From positions 1 through 56,933 of the forward strand of contig JAFSGY010000092.1 of the NCBI GenBank assembly GCA_017440575.1: DNA of 56,933 nt. Direction: 5' to 3'. Every line of letters starts with the position of its first letter. The stretch's first letter is position 1. The notes under the pieces are model-generated. The model was given only the letters and a program-made list of their open reading frames with translations, ran no database searches and was not told where the DNA came from. The DNA comes from Lachnospiraceae bacterium (GTDB lineage Bacteria; Bacillota; Clostridia; Lachnospirales; Lachnospiraceae). The position numbers and the translations under genes were made by a program. Below are positions 40,860 to 49,291 of the stretch, piece after piece.

Positions 40860-42560
40860 TTATTGAAAGCTTCTAACCCAACTCACAAGAGAGCCATGGT
40901 GTGTGTTTTCCCTAACTGTTCCCAGCATATACTCTGTTACCGGACCATTGTGTCTCATTTTTTCAAGAATTGCTTCCTGAAGTTCTTCTACGGACATTTC
41001 TTCATATGTTTTGTTCCAGTCTACGACTACTTTTTCAGGTGTTTCCGGTTTTGTTTCAGCCTTCATTTCTTCCTTCTTCGATTCTTCTTTAGGCTGTTCC
41101 ACTGATTTTGCAGTTTCTACTACCTCTGAAACTTCCTGTTCTGGTTCTTCAATCACTTTCACAGGTTCCGGAGCTTTTTCGATTTCTACTGTTTTAATCG
41201 GCGCAAAGCTTTCACTGCAAAGTTCTTCCGGAATCCAAATTTCCCCAAAGTTTGCAGGTACTCTGACCTGAATTCTTCCACCGTTTACGGACACCCTTTC
41301 TCCTGTCAGAGCACCAACATATTCTGGCGAATACCCTGCCTCTAGATTCATAGATACATCATTATCTCCATTATTTAATGTGATAATAACTGTTTTCCCT
41401 TCATATGTCCTTGCATATGCATAATGAGTGGTCTGCAACACTAATTCCTTATAATCACCATAGCAAAGTGCTGGTGTATTCTGACGAATCTTGCCAAGAG
41501 CAGCAATCAGCTTTGTACAAGGATTGTTTTCCACTGCCTCTTTATAGTCTTCATAATTTAACGCAGGTCTTAAAGAATCATCTGAAAAACGTTCTTTTCT
41601 TCCTTCGATGCCAAACTCTGAACCATAGTAGATCGACGGAACTCCCGGTAATGTATACAGCATAACATGTACCGGATGGAAATGATCCTTATTAGTCAGC
41701 TTCGTATAAATACGCTCTACATCATGATTATCAACAAAGCTGTAAAGCTTCAGATTATTTCCTACCATACCGCTAACATATTTTATCGTATGTGCAATTT
41801 CAAAATAATTATGGTCATTGTGACCTGAATACAAAGCTTTATGAAGCATGTAGTTTGTTACGGAATGAAGTGTTCCATCATTTGCCCAACGGGAATAATT
41901 TCCATGAATTACTTCCCCCATAAGCCAGAAATCCGGTTTTACTTCATTCGCTACATGCCTAAGTGCCTTCATGTATTCAAAGTCTAAAACATCTGCGGCA
42001 TCCAAACGGATTCCATCAATATCAAACTCGCTTACCCAGAAACGAATCACATCACAGATGTAATCCCTGACTGCCGGATTGTGCTGGTTCAATTTTACAA
42101 GGAGGTCATATCCCCCCCAGTTTTCATAAGAAAATCCATCATTGAATGAATTATTCCCTCCAAAATTCACATTACAATACCAGTCTTTATACTGTGAGTT
42201 TTCTCTATTCTGTTTTATGTCCTGAAATGCAAAGAAATCACGCCCCGTGTGATTAAACACTCCATCCAAAATTACTCGAATCCCCTGTTTATGGCATTCT
42301 GCCACAAAATTTGTCAAATCCTCGTTTGTTCCAAGTCTGCTGTCCAGTTTTTTATAATCTGTTGTTTCATATCCATGTCCTACCGATTCGAAAAGAGGTC
42401 CTATGTAAATTGCATTACATCCAATCTCCTTAATATGAGGAATCCATGGAAATATTGTATTCAACCGATGTGCCGGCTCTCCATAAGAATTCTGTTTTGG
42501 TGCTCCCGTAAGCCCCAATGGATAAATATGATAAAATACCGCCTCTTCATACCATGGCAT
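40860..42560 (-). CDS. GH13 alpha-amylase family protein with a charged C-terminal extension
   Basis: The 566-residue protein begins directly with the (beta/alpha)8 barrel. Conserved regions are VILDGVFNHTG (I), DIDGIRLDAADVLD (II, nucleophile Asp), LMGEVIHG (III, acid Glu) and FVDNHDVERI (IV, third Asp). It lacks the N-terminal domain of neopullulanases and any signal peptide, so it probably degrades imported malto-oligosaccharides in the cytoplasm. After the beta domain (about residue 435) comes a Glu/Lys/Pro-rich linker and a 55-residue helical end (TYEEMSVEELQEAILEKMRH), not part of standard GH13 enzymes. GGGGGAAG precedes the ATG. Confidence 0.9.
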   Translation of the reverse strand: MPWYEEAVFYHIYPLGLTGAPKQNSYGEPAHRLNTIFPWIPHIKEIGCNAIYIGPLFESVGHGYETTDYKKLDSRLGTNEDLTNFVAECHKQGIRVILDGVFNHTGRDFFAFQDIKQNRENSQYKDWYCNVNFGGNNSFNDGFSYENWGGYDLLVKLNQHNPAVRDYICDVIRFWVSEFDIDGIRLDAADVLDFEYMKALRHVANEVKPDFWLMGEVIHGNYSRWANDGTLHSVTNYMLHKALYSGHNDHNYFEIAHTIKYVSGMVGNNLKLYSFVDNHDVERIYTKLTNKDHFHPVHVMLYTLPGVPSIYYGSEFGIEGRKERFSDDSLRPALNYEDYKEAVENNPCTKLIAALGKIRQNTPALCYGDYKELVLQTTHYAYARTYEGKTVIITLNNGDNDVSMNLEAGYSPEYVGALTGERVSVNGGRIQVRVPANFGEIWIPEELCSESFAPIKTVEIEKAPEPVKVIEEPEQEVSEVVETAKSVEQPKEESKKEEMKAETKPETPEKVVVDWNKTYEEMSVEELQEAILEKMRHNGPVTEYMLGTVRENTHHGSLVSWVRSFQ

Positions 42561-42630
42561 ATTTTCTTCCCCCTGATTTCACAAAAATATAATCGTTTTA
42601 TAAACCAAACAATCTTTTTACTAAAAATCC

Positions 42631-42849
42631 TTAAAATAACTTTTTAAATTTACCCGCAACATCGGACAAAGTATCAATGGTTAATTTTGCCTTTACACCC
42701 TCGATAATCTTTTCTACAACATCATCCGGCAAATCCATACCTATCATTTTCTCAATCACTTTAACAGGCTCTTTTTCGAACTGTTCTTTAATATCCGGTT
42801 CTGCCATAATCCTTTTTACTACTTCTTCAATCTTTTCTTTAATATCCAT
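42631..42849 (-). CDS. Small charged helical protein, 72 aa
   Basis: Starts at 42849 (MDIKEKIEEVVKRIMAEPDI) after GGAGGG; a longer frame has no site. The protein is helical, with KVIEKMIGMDLPDDVVEKII and a basic end (KLTIDTLSDVAGKFKKLF). Function unknown. The layout (helical, with a short DLPDDV turn) recalls Nif11/NHLP-type leaders, but no modification enzyme is near and no core peptide is evident. Single gene between GH13 and tRNA-Trp. Confidence 0.75.
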   Translation of the reverse strand: MDIKEKIEEVVKRIMAEPDIKEQFEKEPVKVIEKMIGMDLPDDVVEKIIEGVKAKLTIDTLSDVAGKFKKLF

Positions 42850-42989
42850 GTTTATCCCTCCACACATTTTTATACACAATAATATTACAATATTATTCTG
42901 ACAATTGCAAGAATTGTCCCCCTGATAAAGTTGGAACCATTTCCTTCTCCGCATTCTAGTTACTATCATTGTATACCCATCTACAAACG

Positions 42990-43036
42990 AAAGAAAAGAC
43001 CATATTTCAAGGTTTTCCCTAAAACATGATCTTTTC
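42990..43036 (-). terminator. Terminator of tRNA-Trp
   Basis: Minus strand AGAAAAGATCATG pairs imperfectly with ATATGGTCTTTTCT and ends in TTTC. The stem has mismatches, so strength is uncertain. Confidence 0.5.
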
Positions 43037-43044
43037 TATAATAG

Positions 43045-43115
43045 CAGGGGCAGTAGGAATCGAACCCACGTTAACGGTTTTGGAGACCGCTGTTCTACCG
43101 CTGAACTATGCCCCT
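43045..43115 (-). tRNA. tRNA-Trp (CCA anticodon)
   Basis: The minus strand folds to a 71-nt cloverleaf: acceptor AGGGGCA/TGCCCCT, D arm GTTCAGCGGTAGAAC, anticodon loop CTCCAAA (anticodon CCA) and T arm GTGGGTTCGATTCCTAC with a G-T pair. Discriminator G; CCA tail not encoded. Confidence 0.95.
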
Positions 43116-43240
43116 AGAGCCTATATTATGTAACTCAGCTCTCGCTGACGAAGATTATAATATCATACCCTTTGCAAAAATGCAAGCACTATTTTTAATT
43201 TTTTAGTATTTATTTTTATGTACCATATCCATTACGATAC

Positions 43241-43465
43241 CTACACCCTATCCTTATTAGCCGCCTTTTTTAACTGATCCTGCACAATATATCTTCTTAC
43301 AGTTCGCTCTGTATGGGAAAAAACCGCATACATAATTTCATCAAGCTCCATACCTTCCTCGAAAGCCTTATGAAGAGCTTCATCCATTCCACATTGTGTT
43401 AGTTCCGCATCCAATGCTGTAGCCGCCACATTTAATGTCGCTCTATCGTCATTAAAAATACTCAT
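43241..43465 (-). CDS. Conserved hypothetical protein, 74 aa
   Basis: Unrecognised, all-helical, acidic in the middle (MDEALHKAFEEGMELDEIMY) and basic at the end (QLKKAANKDRV). GGTGGGAAAG precedes ATG 43465. Single gene with no clear neighbours in function. Confidence 0.6.
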   Translation of the reverse strand: MSIFNDDRATLNVAATALDAELTQCGMDEALHKAFEEGMELDEIMYAVFSHTERTVRRYIVQDQLKKAANKDRV

Positions 43466-43551
43466 TGCTTTCCCACCTTCTCTTTACAGTTATATTTAAT
43501 ATATTATAGCAAGAACACTTAGTATCGTCAATCAAAAGCCTTCCATTATTT

Positions 43552-43593
43552 AAAAAGAGCAGTATTAATGTGTTTTTAACGCAAAAATACTGC
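43552..43593 (-). terminator. Terminator of the esterase gene
   Basis: GCAGTATT and AATACTGC pair; the minus strand continues TCTTTTTAAA. Confidence 0.75.
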
Positions 43594-43623
43594 CATTTAC
43601 AATAAATCAAAATTAAGAAAAGA

Positions 43624-44556
43624 CTATTCAAATACTAACTGTGCAAAATTATAATATCCAAGATACCATATATTAAAATCATGTCCTCCTGGCAATGTCT
43701 GCCAAATAAAATTTTCACCATCTGCCAATTTATCCGTTTTATCTGTCAAACCGTTTACCGCAGCTTCTGCACTTCTTAACGCAATACTGTCTTCAGTACC
43801 ACACACACCATAATAATAGTGAATATCATATTCTGCGAAGTTCTTTAAACACTCTGCAATCTTAGTCGAGTCATACGTCGTAGGAGCCGCCGAAAAAGCT
43901 CCAAAGTAACTGATAATATCCAAGCATTCACACATACCAATATTTGTTGTCTGCATGCCTCCCATCGACAAACCAGCCATTGCCCGATGATCACGAGCAT
44001 CTGTCAAATCATACCCATCTTGATTATATTCTGCATAAGTCGAATAATTTGCATCTATATAAGGAATTAAGTCATTTCTTAATTCCTCACCAAACTTATA
44101 GAATGCATTAAAATCTGCATTCGTATTTGCAAAATCGGCACTGGAGCGACCATTTGGGGCTACGATAATAAATGGCTCTATTTTTTCATCCTGTATTAAA
44201 TGATCCATCATCGCTTTTACCTTGGAATTGCTATCATACATTCCCCATTCTCTTTCGTTTCCGCCAATACCGTGCATTAGATATAAAACATTGTATTGCT
44301 TTGTTTCATCATAGCCATATGGCAGATATACAAAAGCTTTCTTAGTTAATTCTGCACCATCACCATAATAATCTTTTGTCGTATAAGAAATTTCTTCTAT
44401 CGTTCCACACTCTGTATAAACTGGAAGCACATCCGCCACCGGTATCTCATCCACTACACATTTCGGTTCATTTAAATTCTCTATATTTCCACACCCCGTT
44501 TTCATAGACATTAAGATTACAATTGCTAATATTGTCATTACTTTCCTTTTCTTCAT
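43624..44556 (-). CDS. Secreted CE1-type esterase (feruloyl/acetyl-xylan esterase-like)
   Basis: The 310-residue protein opens with a signal (MKKRKVMTILAIVILMSMKT) followed by GCGN, a possible lipobox with an unusual Lys at -3. The alpha/beta-hydrolase fold has VLYLMHGIGGNEREWGMYDS (oxyanion region), the nucleophile elbow AMAGLSMGGMQT and the catalytic His in LPGGHDFNIWYLGYYNF. This is the esterase D/CE1 family, which removes feruloyl or acetyl groups from xylan. GAGGAGAAGG precedes the ATG. Substrate specificity cannot be set from sequence. Confidence 0.87.
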   Translation of the reverse strand: MKKRKVMTILAIVILMSMKTGCGNIENLNEPKCVVDEIPVADVLPVYTECGTIEEISYTTKDYYGDGAELTKKAFVYLPYGYDETKQYNVLYLMHGIGGNEREWGMYDSNSKVKAMMDHLIQDEKIEPFIIVAPNGRSSADFANTNADFNAFYKFGEELRNDLIPYIDANYSTYAEYNQDGYDLTDARDHRAMAGLSMGGMQTTNIGMCECLDIISYFGAFSAAPTTYDSTKIAECLKNFAEYDIHYYYGVCGTEDSIALRSAEAAVNGLTDKTDKLADGENFIWQTLPGGHDFNIWYLGYYNFAQLVFE

Positions 44557-44660
44557 TACCCTTCTCCTCTCTTACTCAAAAATAACATAAGGTAACTCCG
44601 AAAACTAATCATAAAAAAACAAACTCCATGCATATATTGCTTAATTTTGATTTATTACAC

Positions 44661-44690
44661 AAAAAAACACCAGATATTCTCTGGTGTTTT
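44661..44690 (-). terminator. Terminator of the SleB-like gene
   Basis: AACACCAGA and TCTGGTGTT pair; minus-strand tail TTTTTTTGTG. Lies 5 bp past the stop at 44695. Confidence 0.88.
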
Positions 44691-44694
44691 CAGG

Positions 44695-45339
44695 CTATGC
44701 TGCTGAGAAATATAAATCTCCTATTTTAAATGCCTGATTGTGGAATGTATGGTAATGTGAACTTCTAAACCACAATACATCCTCATCCACTGTGTTATTA
44801 TCCAAAGCTTTTGCTACTGCCTGCTCCACGCTTTCAGTAATAGGAACATTATTAATGATTCCATTACCAACACATGTGAACTGGCCGCTCTGCCTTACAA
44901 CCCCTTCTAAAGTGTCTGGGAAGATTGGTGACTCCATTCTATTCAGAATAACACACGCAACGGTATACTGTGCTTCCGGGCTCTCTCCCCGTGATTCTGC
45001 TGAAACCACTTTCTGCATAAGCAGTATTTCTTCGTCTGTTAATGTTGTCTTTCTCTTCGTAGATTCTACAACATTAGCTACCAACGGCATTGATGCATCA
45101 TGAAGCTGTGCCTGTTCATCCGCAATTACACGAATACTCAGTTCACCAAGCATCTGAACTGCTGTTGCTTCCTTTTGATTTACTCCGTTTCTCTCTACAA
45201 GCATTTCTGTTGCCTGCGTTGTATCAAGAACCTTCGTAAGTTCCCCTATTCGAGGATCGTTTTCTTGTGGATATCCCATACCGAGTGCACTAAAAGTAAC
45301 GGTCATCACGGTTACGGCTCCCACGATTCTTTTCATCAT
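44695..45339 (-). CDS. SleB-type cell wall hydrolase, secreted
   Basis: From ATG 45339 (MMKRIVGAVTVMTVTFSALG) the 214-residue protein has a signal peptide and a C-terminal Hydrolase_2 (SleB) domain from about residue 97: LMQKVVSAESRGESPEAQYT with the catalytic Glu in SAESRGE, VACVILNRMESPIF, then SGQFTCVGNGIINNV and VLWFRSSHYHTFH. SleB domains are lytic transglycosylases active on peptidoglycan. GGAGG lies 11 nt upstream; a start at 45357 has none. The 160-nt leader contains structured elements. Confidence 0.9.
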   Translation of the reverse strand: MMKRIVGAVTVMTVTFSALGMGYPQENDPRIGELTKVLDTTQATEMLVERNGVNQKEATAVQMLGELSIRVIADEQAQLHDASMPLVANVVESTKRKTTLTDEEILLMQKVVSAESRGESPEAQYTVACVILNRMESPIFPDTLEGVVRQSGQFTCVGNGIINNVPITESVEQAVAKALDNNTVDEDVLWFRSSHYHTFHNQAFKIGDLYFSAA

Positions 45340-45505
45340 ATTACTTGTTACCTCCATCTACCGATTGTGTTTTCCACATTCGGTGGCCAAAAGCCTCTGT
45401 TTCATTGACGCCTACTTTTACTAATTCATTTAAAAAGAAATATGAATTAAACAATTTTGAAATCATCGCTTAACAAAGTAGTAACATTTTCGAATACAAG
45501 AACCT

Positions 45506-45533
45506 ATTATAACAATGACTGACCAAAAATCAA
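45506..45533 (-). promoter_or_regulatory. Promoter of the SleB-like gene
   Basis: Minus strand -35 TTGATT (plus 45528-45533), 16-nt spacer, -10 TATAAT (plus 45506-45511). Confidence 0.75.
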
Positions 45534-45541
45534 CCCATTTT

Positions 45542-45561
45542 TTGTACTTATTCAAGTACAA
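45542..45561. promoter_or_regulatory. Palindrome just upstream of the SleB-like promoter
   Basis: TTGTACTT and AAGTACAA (8-bp arms) around ATTC, 8 bp beyond the -35. Likely a regulator site. Confidence 0.55.
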
Positions 45562-45721
45562 TGTCAGTTTTTTTTATATTTTGTTGACTATTTCCACTCT
45601 ATATTTAATACTGTCTGTGTTTTGTGCATCTAGCACACATATATCTCACATGAGAAACTCTTGCATTACCTTACATTTGTTAGAACTTAACAATAGTATT
45701 TAGTAATTTTTATGAATACCA

Positions 45722-47020
45722 TCATGCAAAAAAGTTTTTCGCAAGTCTAATCAGATATTCCATATCCTTCACTCCTGCCGTCTCATATGCTGAATGCATA
45801 GCAAATTGAGGTAAGCCAATATCAGCTGCCGGCATAGAGACTTGCGCCATTGCCAGATTTCCTAGTGTAGAGCCTCCAGCAATATCAGAACGGTTTGCAT
45901 AAGTCTGAACCGGCACATCATATTTTTCACACAAAAGCTTCACAAAGGCTGCTGAATAGGCATCCGTCGCATACTTCTGGCTTCCATGATATTTTAAAAC
46001 AATTCCTTTATTTAAAAAAGGTTTATTCGTCGGGTCTGCCTTTCCTGGTTGATTCGGGTGGCATGCGTGTGCATTATCTGCACTCAGCAAAAAACTTCCC
46101 GCTATCCATGTCCGTAAAATTGCAGAATTCACATCCAGCCCTGTCGCAATATTATCTAAGGTATCTCTTAAAAAGGTAGAATCCGCACCTTGTCTAGTGA
46201 GACTTCCCACCTCTTCATTATCAAAAATAGCAAGGACATTGATATGTTTTGCTGATTTTGCATTCAGCATCCCTTTTAAGCCTCCATAAACGCAACCCAG
46301 ATCATCATATCTTGGTGTCATAATAAATTCCTGCTCTACACCTGCAAGAACAGCTTTTTCACAGTTTTCCACAAACAAATCACTACCAAGAATATCTTTC
46401 TCCTGAATTGTTTCACCCAAATCTTTACTTAGTACTTCAGCAACCATCCCTTTAAGTGTCTTATATCCCTGTTCGCCCTGCTTCATAGTATAAAGTGGCA
46501 GCATATCAATCTGTGGATTAAGCGCTACTCCATTATTCATATCCCGATTCATATGAATTGCCAGATTTGGAATCATACAGATATTATCTGCAAGCTTTAT
46601 TGGATAAGAAACAATCTCACCATCTCTGCCAAGGCATACTCTTCCTGCTATCGTAAGAGGTCTGTCCATCCATGTAGAAAGTATCATTCCTCCATACTTC
46701 TCTGTATTCAGCACTACATAGTTTCCTTCCTTTTCCATTTCAGCACTTTCCTTAATCTTAAAGGCAGGAGAATCCGTATGTGCTGCAAAAATACGAAAAC
46801 CTTCTATCTCAGAAACTTTACAGTCAGGCACACGAAAAGCCATAAGAGAAGAATCATTACGGATTACATAGTATGCCTTTCCCGACTCCAATTTCCATAT
46901 TTTCTTCTCACTTAATGACTCAAACCCACCCTTTTTTAGTTGTTTTTCGACTTCACGAACTGCATGATAGCTTGTTAAGCTATTATCTAAAAATTGCATC
47001 AATTCCTGCATTTCTTGCAT
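45722..47020 (-). CDS. M18 family aminopeptidase
   Basis: From ATG 47020 the product has 432 residues. Metal and catalytic motifs of M18 are present: FAAHTDSPAFKIK (His-x-Asp), AIFDNEEVGSLTRQGADSTF (Glu pair), DNAHACHPNQPGKADPTNKP and a C-terminal MHSAYETAGVKD (His). It removes N-terminal acidic residues in related enzymes and forms tetrahedral dodecamers in the cytoplasm. The GTG at 47029 is a poorer start; AGAGG lies 8 nt before ATG 47020. Confidence 0.94.
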   Translation of the reverse strand: MQEMQELMQFLDNSLTSYHAVREVEKQLKKGGFESLSEKKIWKLESGKAYYVIRNDSSLMAFRVPDCKVSEIEGFRIFAAHTDSPAFKIKESAEMEKEGNYVVLNTEKYGGMILSTWMDRPLTIAGRVCLGRDGEIVSYPIKLADNICMIPNLAIHMNRDMNNGVALNPQIDMLPLYTMKQGEQGYKTLKGMVAEVLSKDLGETIQEKDILGSDLFVENCEKAVLAGVEQEFIMTPRYDDLGCVYGGLKGMLNAKSAKHINVLAIFDNEEVGSLTRQGADSTFLRDTLDNIATGLDVNSAILRTWIAGSFLLSADNAHACHPNQPGKADPTNKPFLNKGIVLKYHGSQKYATDAYSAAFVKLLCEKYDVPVQTYANRSDIAGGSTLGNLAMAQVSMPAADIGLPQFAMHSAYETAGVKDMEYLIRLAKNFFA

Positions 47021-47127
47021 AATATACACCTCTTCTCATTCATTTCCTGCATTTTCCATGCATGCATACTGTATACAATAACATCTGTTTTATGTAAAGC
47101 ACATGCTATTTTATGCATAAAAAATTG

Positions 47128-48501
47128 CTATAATAAATCTATGGCTTCTCCAATTCCTGATATACCAATCATTCGGATACCCGGAATCGGCTCAAGTCCT
47201 TCCATGGAAACTTTTGGTAATACAATTGTTTCATATCCTAGTTTCCTTGCTTCCAGCACCCTTTGTTCCACCTGACTGACAGCTCTTACTTCACCACTTA
47301 AGCCAACCTCACCAAAACATATCGTCTTTTCATCAATAGGACGATTCTTGAAGCTGGATACAATCGCAAGTACAATGCCTAAGTCTAACGCAGGTTCATT
47401 GATTTTCATACCACCTGCAATATTCACATAGGCATCGCAATCACCAATCTGCATTCCTGCTCTCTTTTCTAAAACTGCCATCAGCAGGTTCACCCTGTTA
47501 AAATCAGTTCCTGTTGTCTGTCTTCTTGGAATTCCAAAATTCGTTCTACAAACAAGTGCCTGTATCTCGATTAATATTGGTCTGGTTCCTTCTATCGAGC
47601 ACACAACCACAGAACCACTTGCCCCCACAGGTTTTCCATTCAACATGAATTCCGACGGATTTGCTACCTCTACCAAGCCTTCCTTTCGCATCTCAAAGAC
47701 ACCAATTTCATTGGTAGAGCCGAATCGATTCTTAACACCTCGAAGGATTCGATAGGAAGCATGTCTGTCCCCCTCAAAGTACAATACAGTATCAACCATA
47801 TGTTCCAGCACTCTAGGTCCAGCCACGGTTCCTTCCTTTGTAACATGCCCTACAATGAAAATAGATATTCCCAAGCCCTTTGCAAGTTGCATAAACACAT
47901 TCGTTGCTTCTCTTACCTGTGATACGCTTCCCGGCGCAGAGCCAACCTCCTCCTGATACATCGTCTGTATCGAATCTATGATTACCACTTCCGGTGCTGT
48001 TCGCTTAATAGATTCCTCTATCAAACCAAGATTGGTTTCACACAGCAGCAGCATATTGTCCTTAAACTCTCCAATTCGATTCGCACGAAGCTTAATCTGC
48101 TTTAAGGATTCCTCACCCGAAATATATAATACCTTATGTCCTGCACTAGACAGATTCCTACATACCTGCAATAAAAGAGTTGATTTTCCAATGCCTGGAT
48201 CACCGCCAACCAGAGTCAGAGAGCCTTGAATAATGCCACCTCCAAGCACCCTGTCTAATTCCTCAATCTTAGTTGAAATACGGTCACTTTCCTCCATAGA
48301 AATCGAACTAATCTCTACCGGCTTTGGTGCCTCCTTATGTGCAATCGTCTTTGCACTACCTCCCATTCCACTTCCGGTTACACTTACCTTTTCTTCTACA
48401 AGAGTATTCCACTGCTTGCATCCCGGACACTGCCCCATCCACTTTGATGTTTCATACCCGCATTCCTGACAGAAAAATACCGTTGTTACCTTTTTCGCCA
48501 T
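47128..48501 (-). CDS. radA: DNA repair ATPase RadA/Sms
   Basis: The 457-residue protein has the N-terminal zinc finger CQECGYETSKWMGQCPGC, a RecA-like domain with Walker A GGDPGIGKSTLL and the RadA motif KNRFGSTNEIG, and a C-terminal Lon-like domain (AGGMKINEPALDLGIVLAIV). It drives branch migration in recombination. GGAGTGA lies upstream of the ATG. It is close to clpC, as in many Firmicutes. Confidence 0.96.
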   Translation of the reverse strand: MAKKVTTVFFCQECGYETSKWMGQCPGCKQWNTLVEEKVSVTGSGMGGSAKTIAHKEAPKPVEISSISMEESDRISTKIEELDRVLGGGIIQGSLTLVGGDPGIGKSTLLLQVCRNLSSAGHKVLYISGEESLKQIKLRANRIGEFKDNMLLLCETNLGLIEESIKRTAPEVVIIDSIQTMYQEEVGSAPGSVSQVREATNVFMQLAKGLGISIFIVGHVTKEGTVAGPRVLEHMVDTVLYFEGDRHASYRILRGVKNRFGSTNEIGVFEMRKEGLVEVANPSEFMLNGKPVGASGSVVVCSIEGTRPILIEIQALVCRTNFGIPRRQTTGTDFNRVNLLMAVLEKRAGMQIGDCDAYVNIAGGMKINEPALDLGIVLAIVSSFKNRPIDEKTICFGEVGLSGEVRAVSQVEQRVLEARKLGYETIVLPKVSMEGLEPIPGIRMIGISGIGEAIDLL

Positions 48502-48588
48502 ATTCTGATTTCACTCCAATCTTATGCGACATTTACCTTACTTTTGCGTGCGCATAAATTTGTTATTTGCTCACAAATAATAAATGCC

Positions 48589-48612
48589 TTCTCATACGAG
48601 AAGGCATTCCTA
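48589..48612 (-). terminator. Terminator after the 138-aa gene
   Basis: AATGCCTTCTC and GAGAAGGCATT with loop ATAC; minus strand tail TATTATTT. Confidence 0.7.
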
Positions 48613-48630
48613 CTTACATCCTTATGTTCC

Positions 48631-49047
48631 TTAAACCTGTTTTACCAGCTTTACCTCAACCTCTCCAATGCCTTCCAGCTCTACGCTAAGATTCAGCTTT
48701 CCGGAAAGATTTGTTTTCATTGTACCGATGCTTTCACCAGCTACAATTACTTGATATTCGGAGTCGTCCTCAAGCCCGATAGTTATCTGAGCATCCTGCT
48801 CTCCTTCTACCATAAACGAAACACCCTCTGCACTCTCGTCAAAGTTAAGAACAGAAGTTCCCGGAACAGATTCATACAAGAATAATCCGTTCTTTTCCAG
48901 CTTCGTCATCGCATTGAAGGTCTTTACCTTATACATATCTCCTTCATGCTCATAATCTTCCTTCTTAGCCTTCTGTGCTAACTGATGATTTCCAAAGCTG
49001 ATTGTTCCATTGCTCTCGGAGCGTAGTAATTCTTCAACTACTGCCAT
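48631..49047 (-). CDS. Conserved Lachnospiraceae protein, 138 aa (sometimes labelled endosialidase)
   Basis: The protein starts MAVVEELLRSESNGTISFGN and has LAQKAKKEDYEHEGDMYKVK, TKLEKNGLFLYESVPGTSVL, then beta strands to the end (GKLNLSVELEGIGEVEVKLV). Similar proteins are widespread in Lachnospiraceae and databases sometimes call them endosialidase; nothing here supports a sialidase. AGGAGG precedes the ATG. It lies between radA and clpC. Confidence 0.75.
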   Translation of the reverse strand: MAVVEELLRSESNGTISFGNHQLAQKAKKEDYEHEGDMYKVKTFNAMTKLEKNGLFLYESVPGTSVLNFDESAEGVSFMVEGEQDAQITIGLEDDSEYQVIVAGESIGTMKTNLSGKLNLSVELEGIGEVEVKLVKQV

Positions 49048-49129
49048 TTCTTTCGTCCTCCTAAAAACTCTATTGTAATCTCCATATGAAATTTTACTAA
49101 AAGATCAAGTAACTATTCAGCAGGCATAC

Positions 49130-49215
49130 GCATTCACCGCGAATGCCGTGAAAAAACGTAAATTATGTAAGCAAAAATCCTATTGCAAAGCAATTTAAGA
49201 CGGATTTTTGCATAG
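49130..49215. repeat. Structured intergenic element between clpC and the 138-aa gene
   Basis: GCATTC/GAATGC hairpin, then GCAAAAATCC/GGATTTTTGC arms enclosing ATTGC/GCAAT. It lies in the direction of clpC transcription but has no T-run. Confidence 0.5.
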
Positions 49216-49291
49216 TAATTATGAAGGCACTGAATAATTTCTATTATCTACAGTATATACTAAACGCTTCTCTTTTTCCACTGTTAAAAAA

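Larger units (their letters stand above)
42850..43240. other. Intergenic interval with tRNA-Trp
   Basis: Holds tRNA-Trp (43045-43115), its terminator, and AT-rich DNA on both sides. No further gene is seen. Confidence 0.6.
45340..45721. other. Regulatory interval upstream of the SleB-like gene
   Basis: Holds a promoter at 45506-45533, a palindrome at 45542-45561, and a leader with at least two hairpins (arms ACCGA, TGTG / CACA, TCGGT at 45362-45386; AATTCAT/ATGAATT near 45423-45455). The rest, toward the M18 gene end, is AT-rich and carries no gene I can support. Confidence 0.55.

Noticed and set aside
45340-45500. c-di-AMP (ydaO) riboswitch upstream of the SleB-like gene
   Set aside because: Wall hydrolase genes often have one, but the conserved GGGGAACC and CCGAAUCCG-type segments are not found.
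45515-45703. 62-codon plus-strand frame
   Set aside because: Lies over the SleB-like promoter region, hydrophobic biased composition and no ribosome site.
48631-49047. Endosialidase
   Set aside because: The name occurs in databases for this family, but length and motifs do not match a sialidase.
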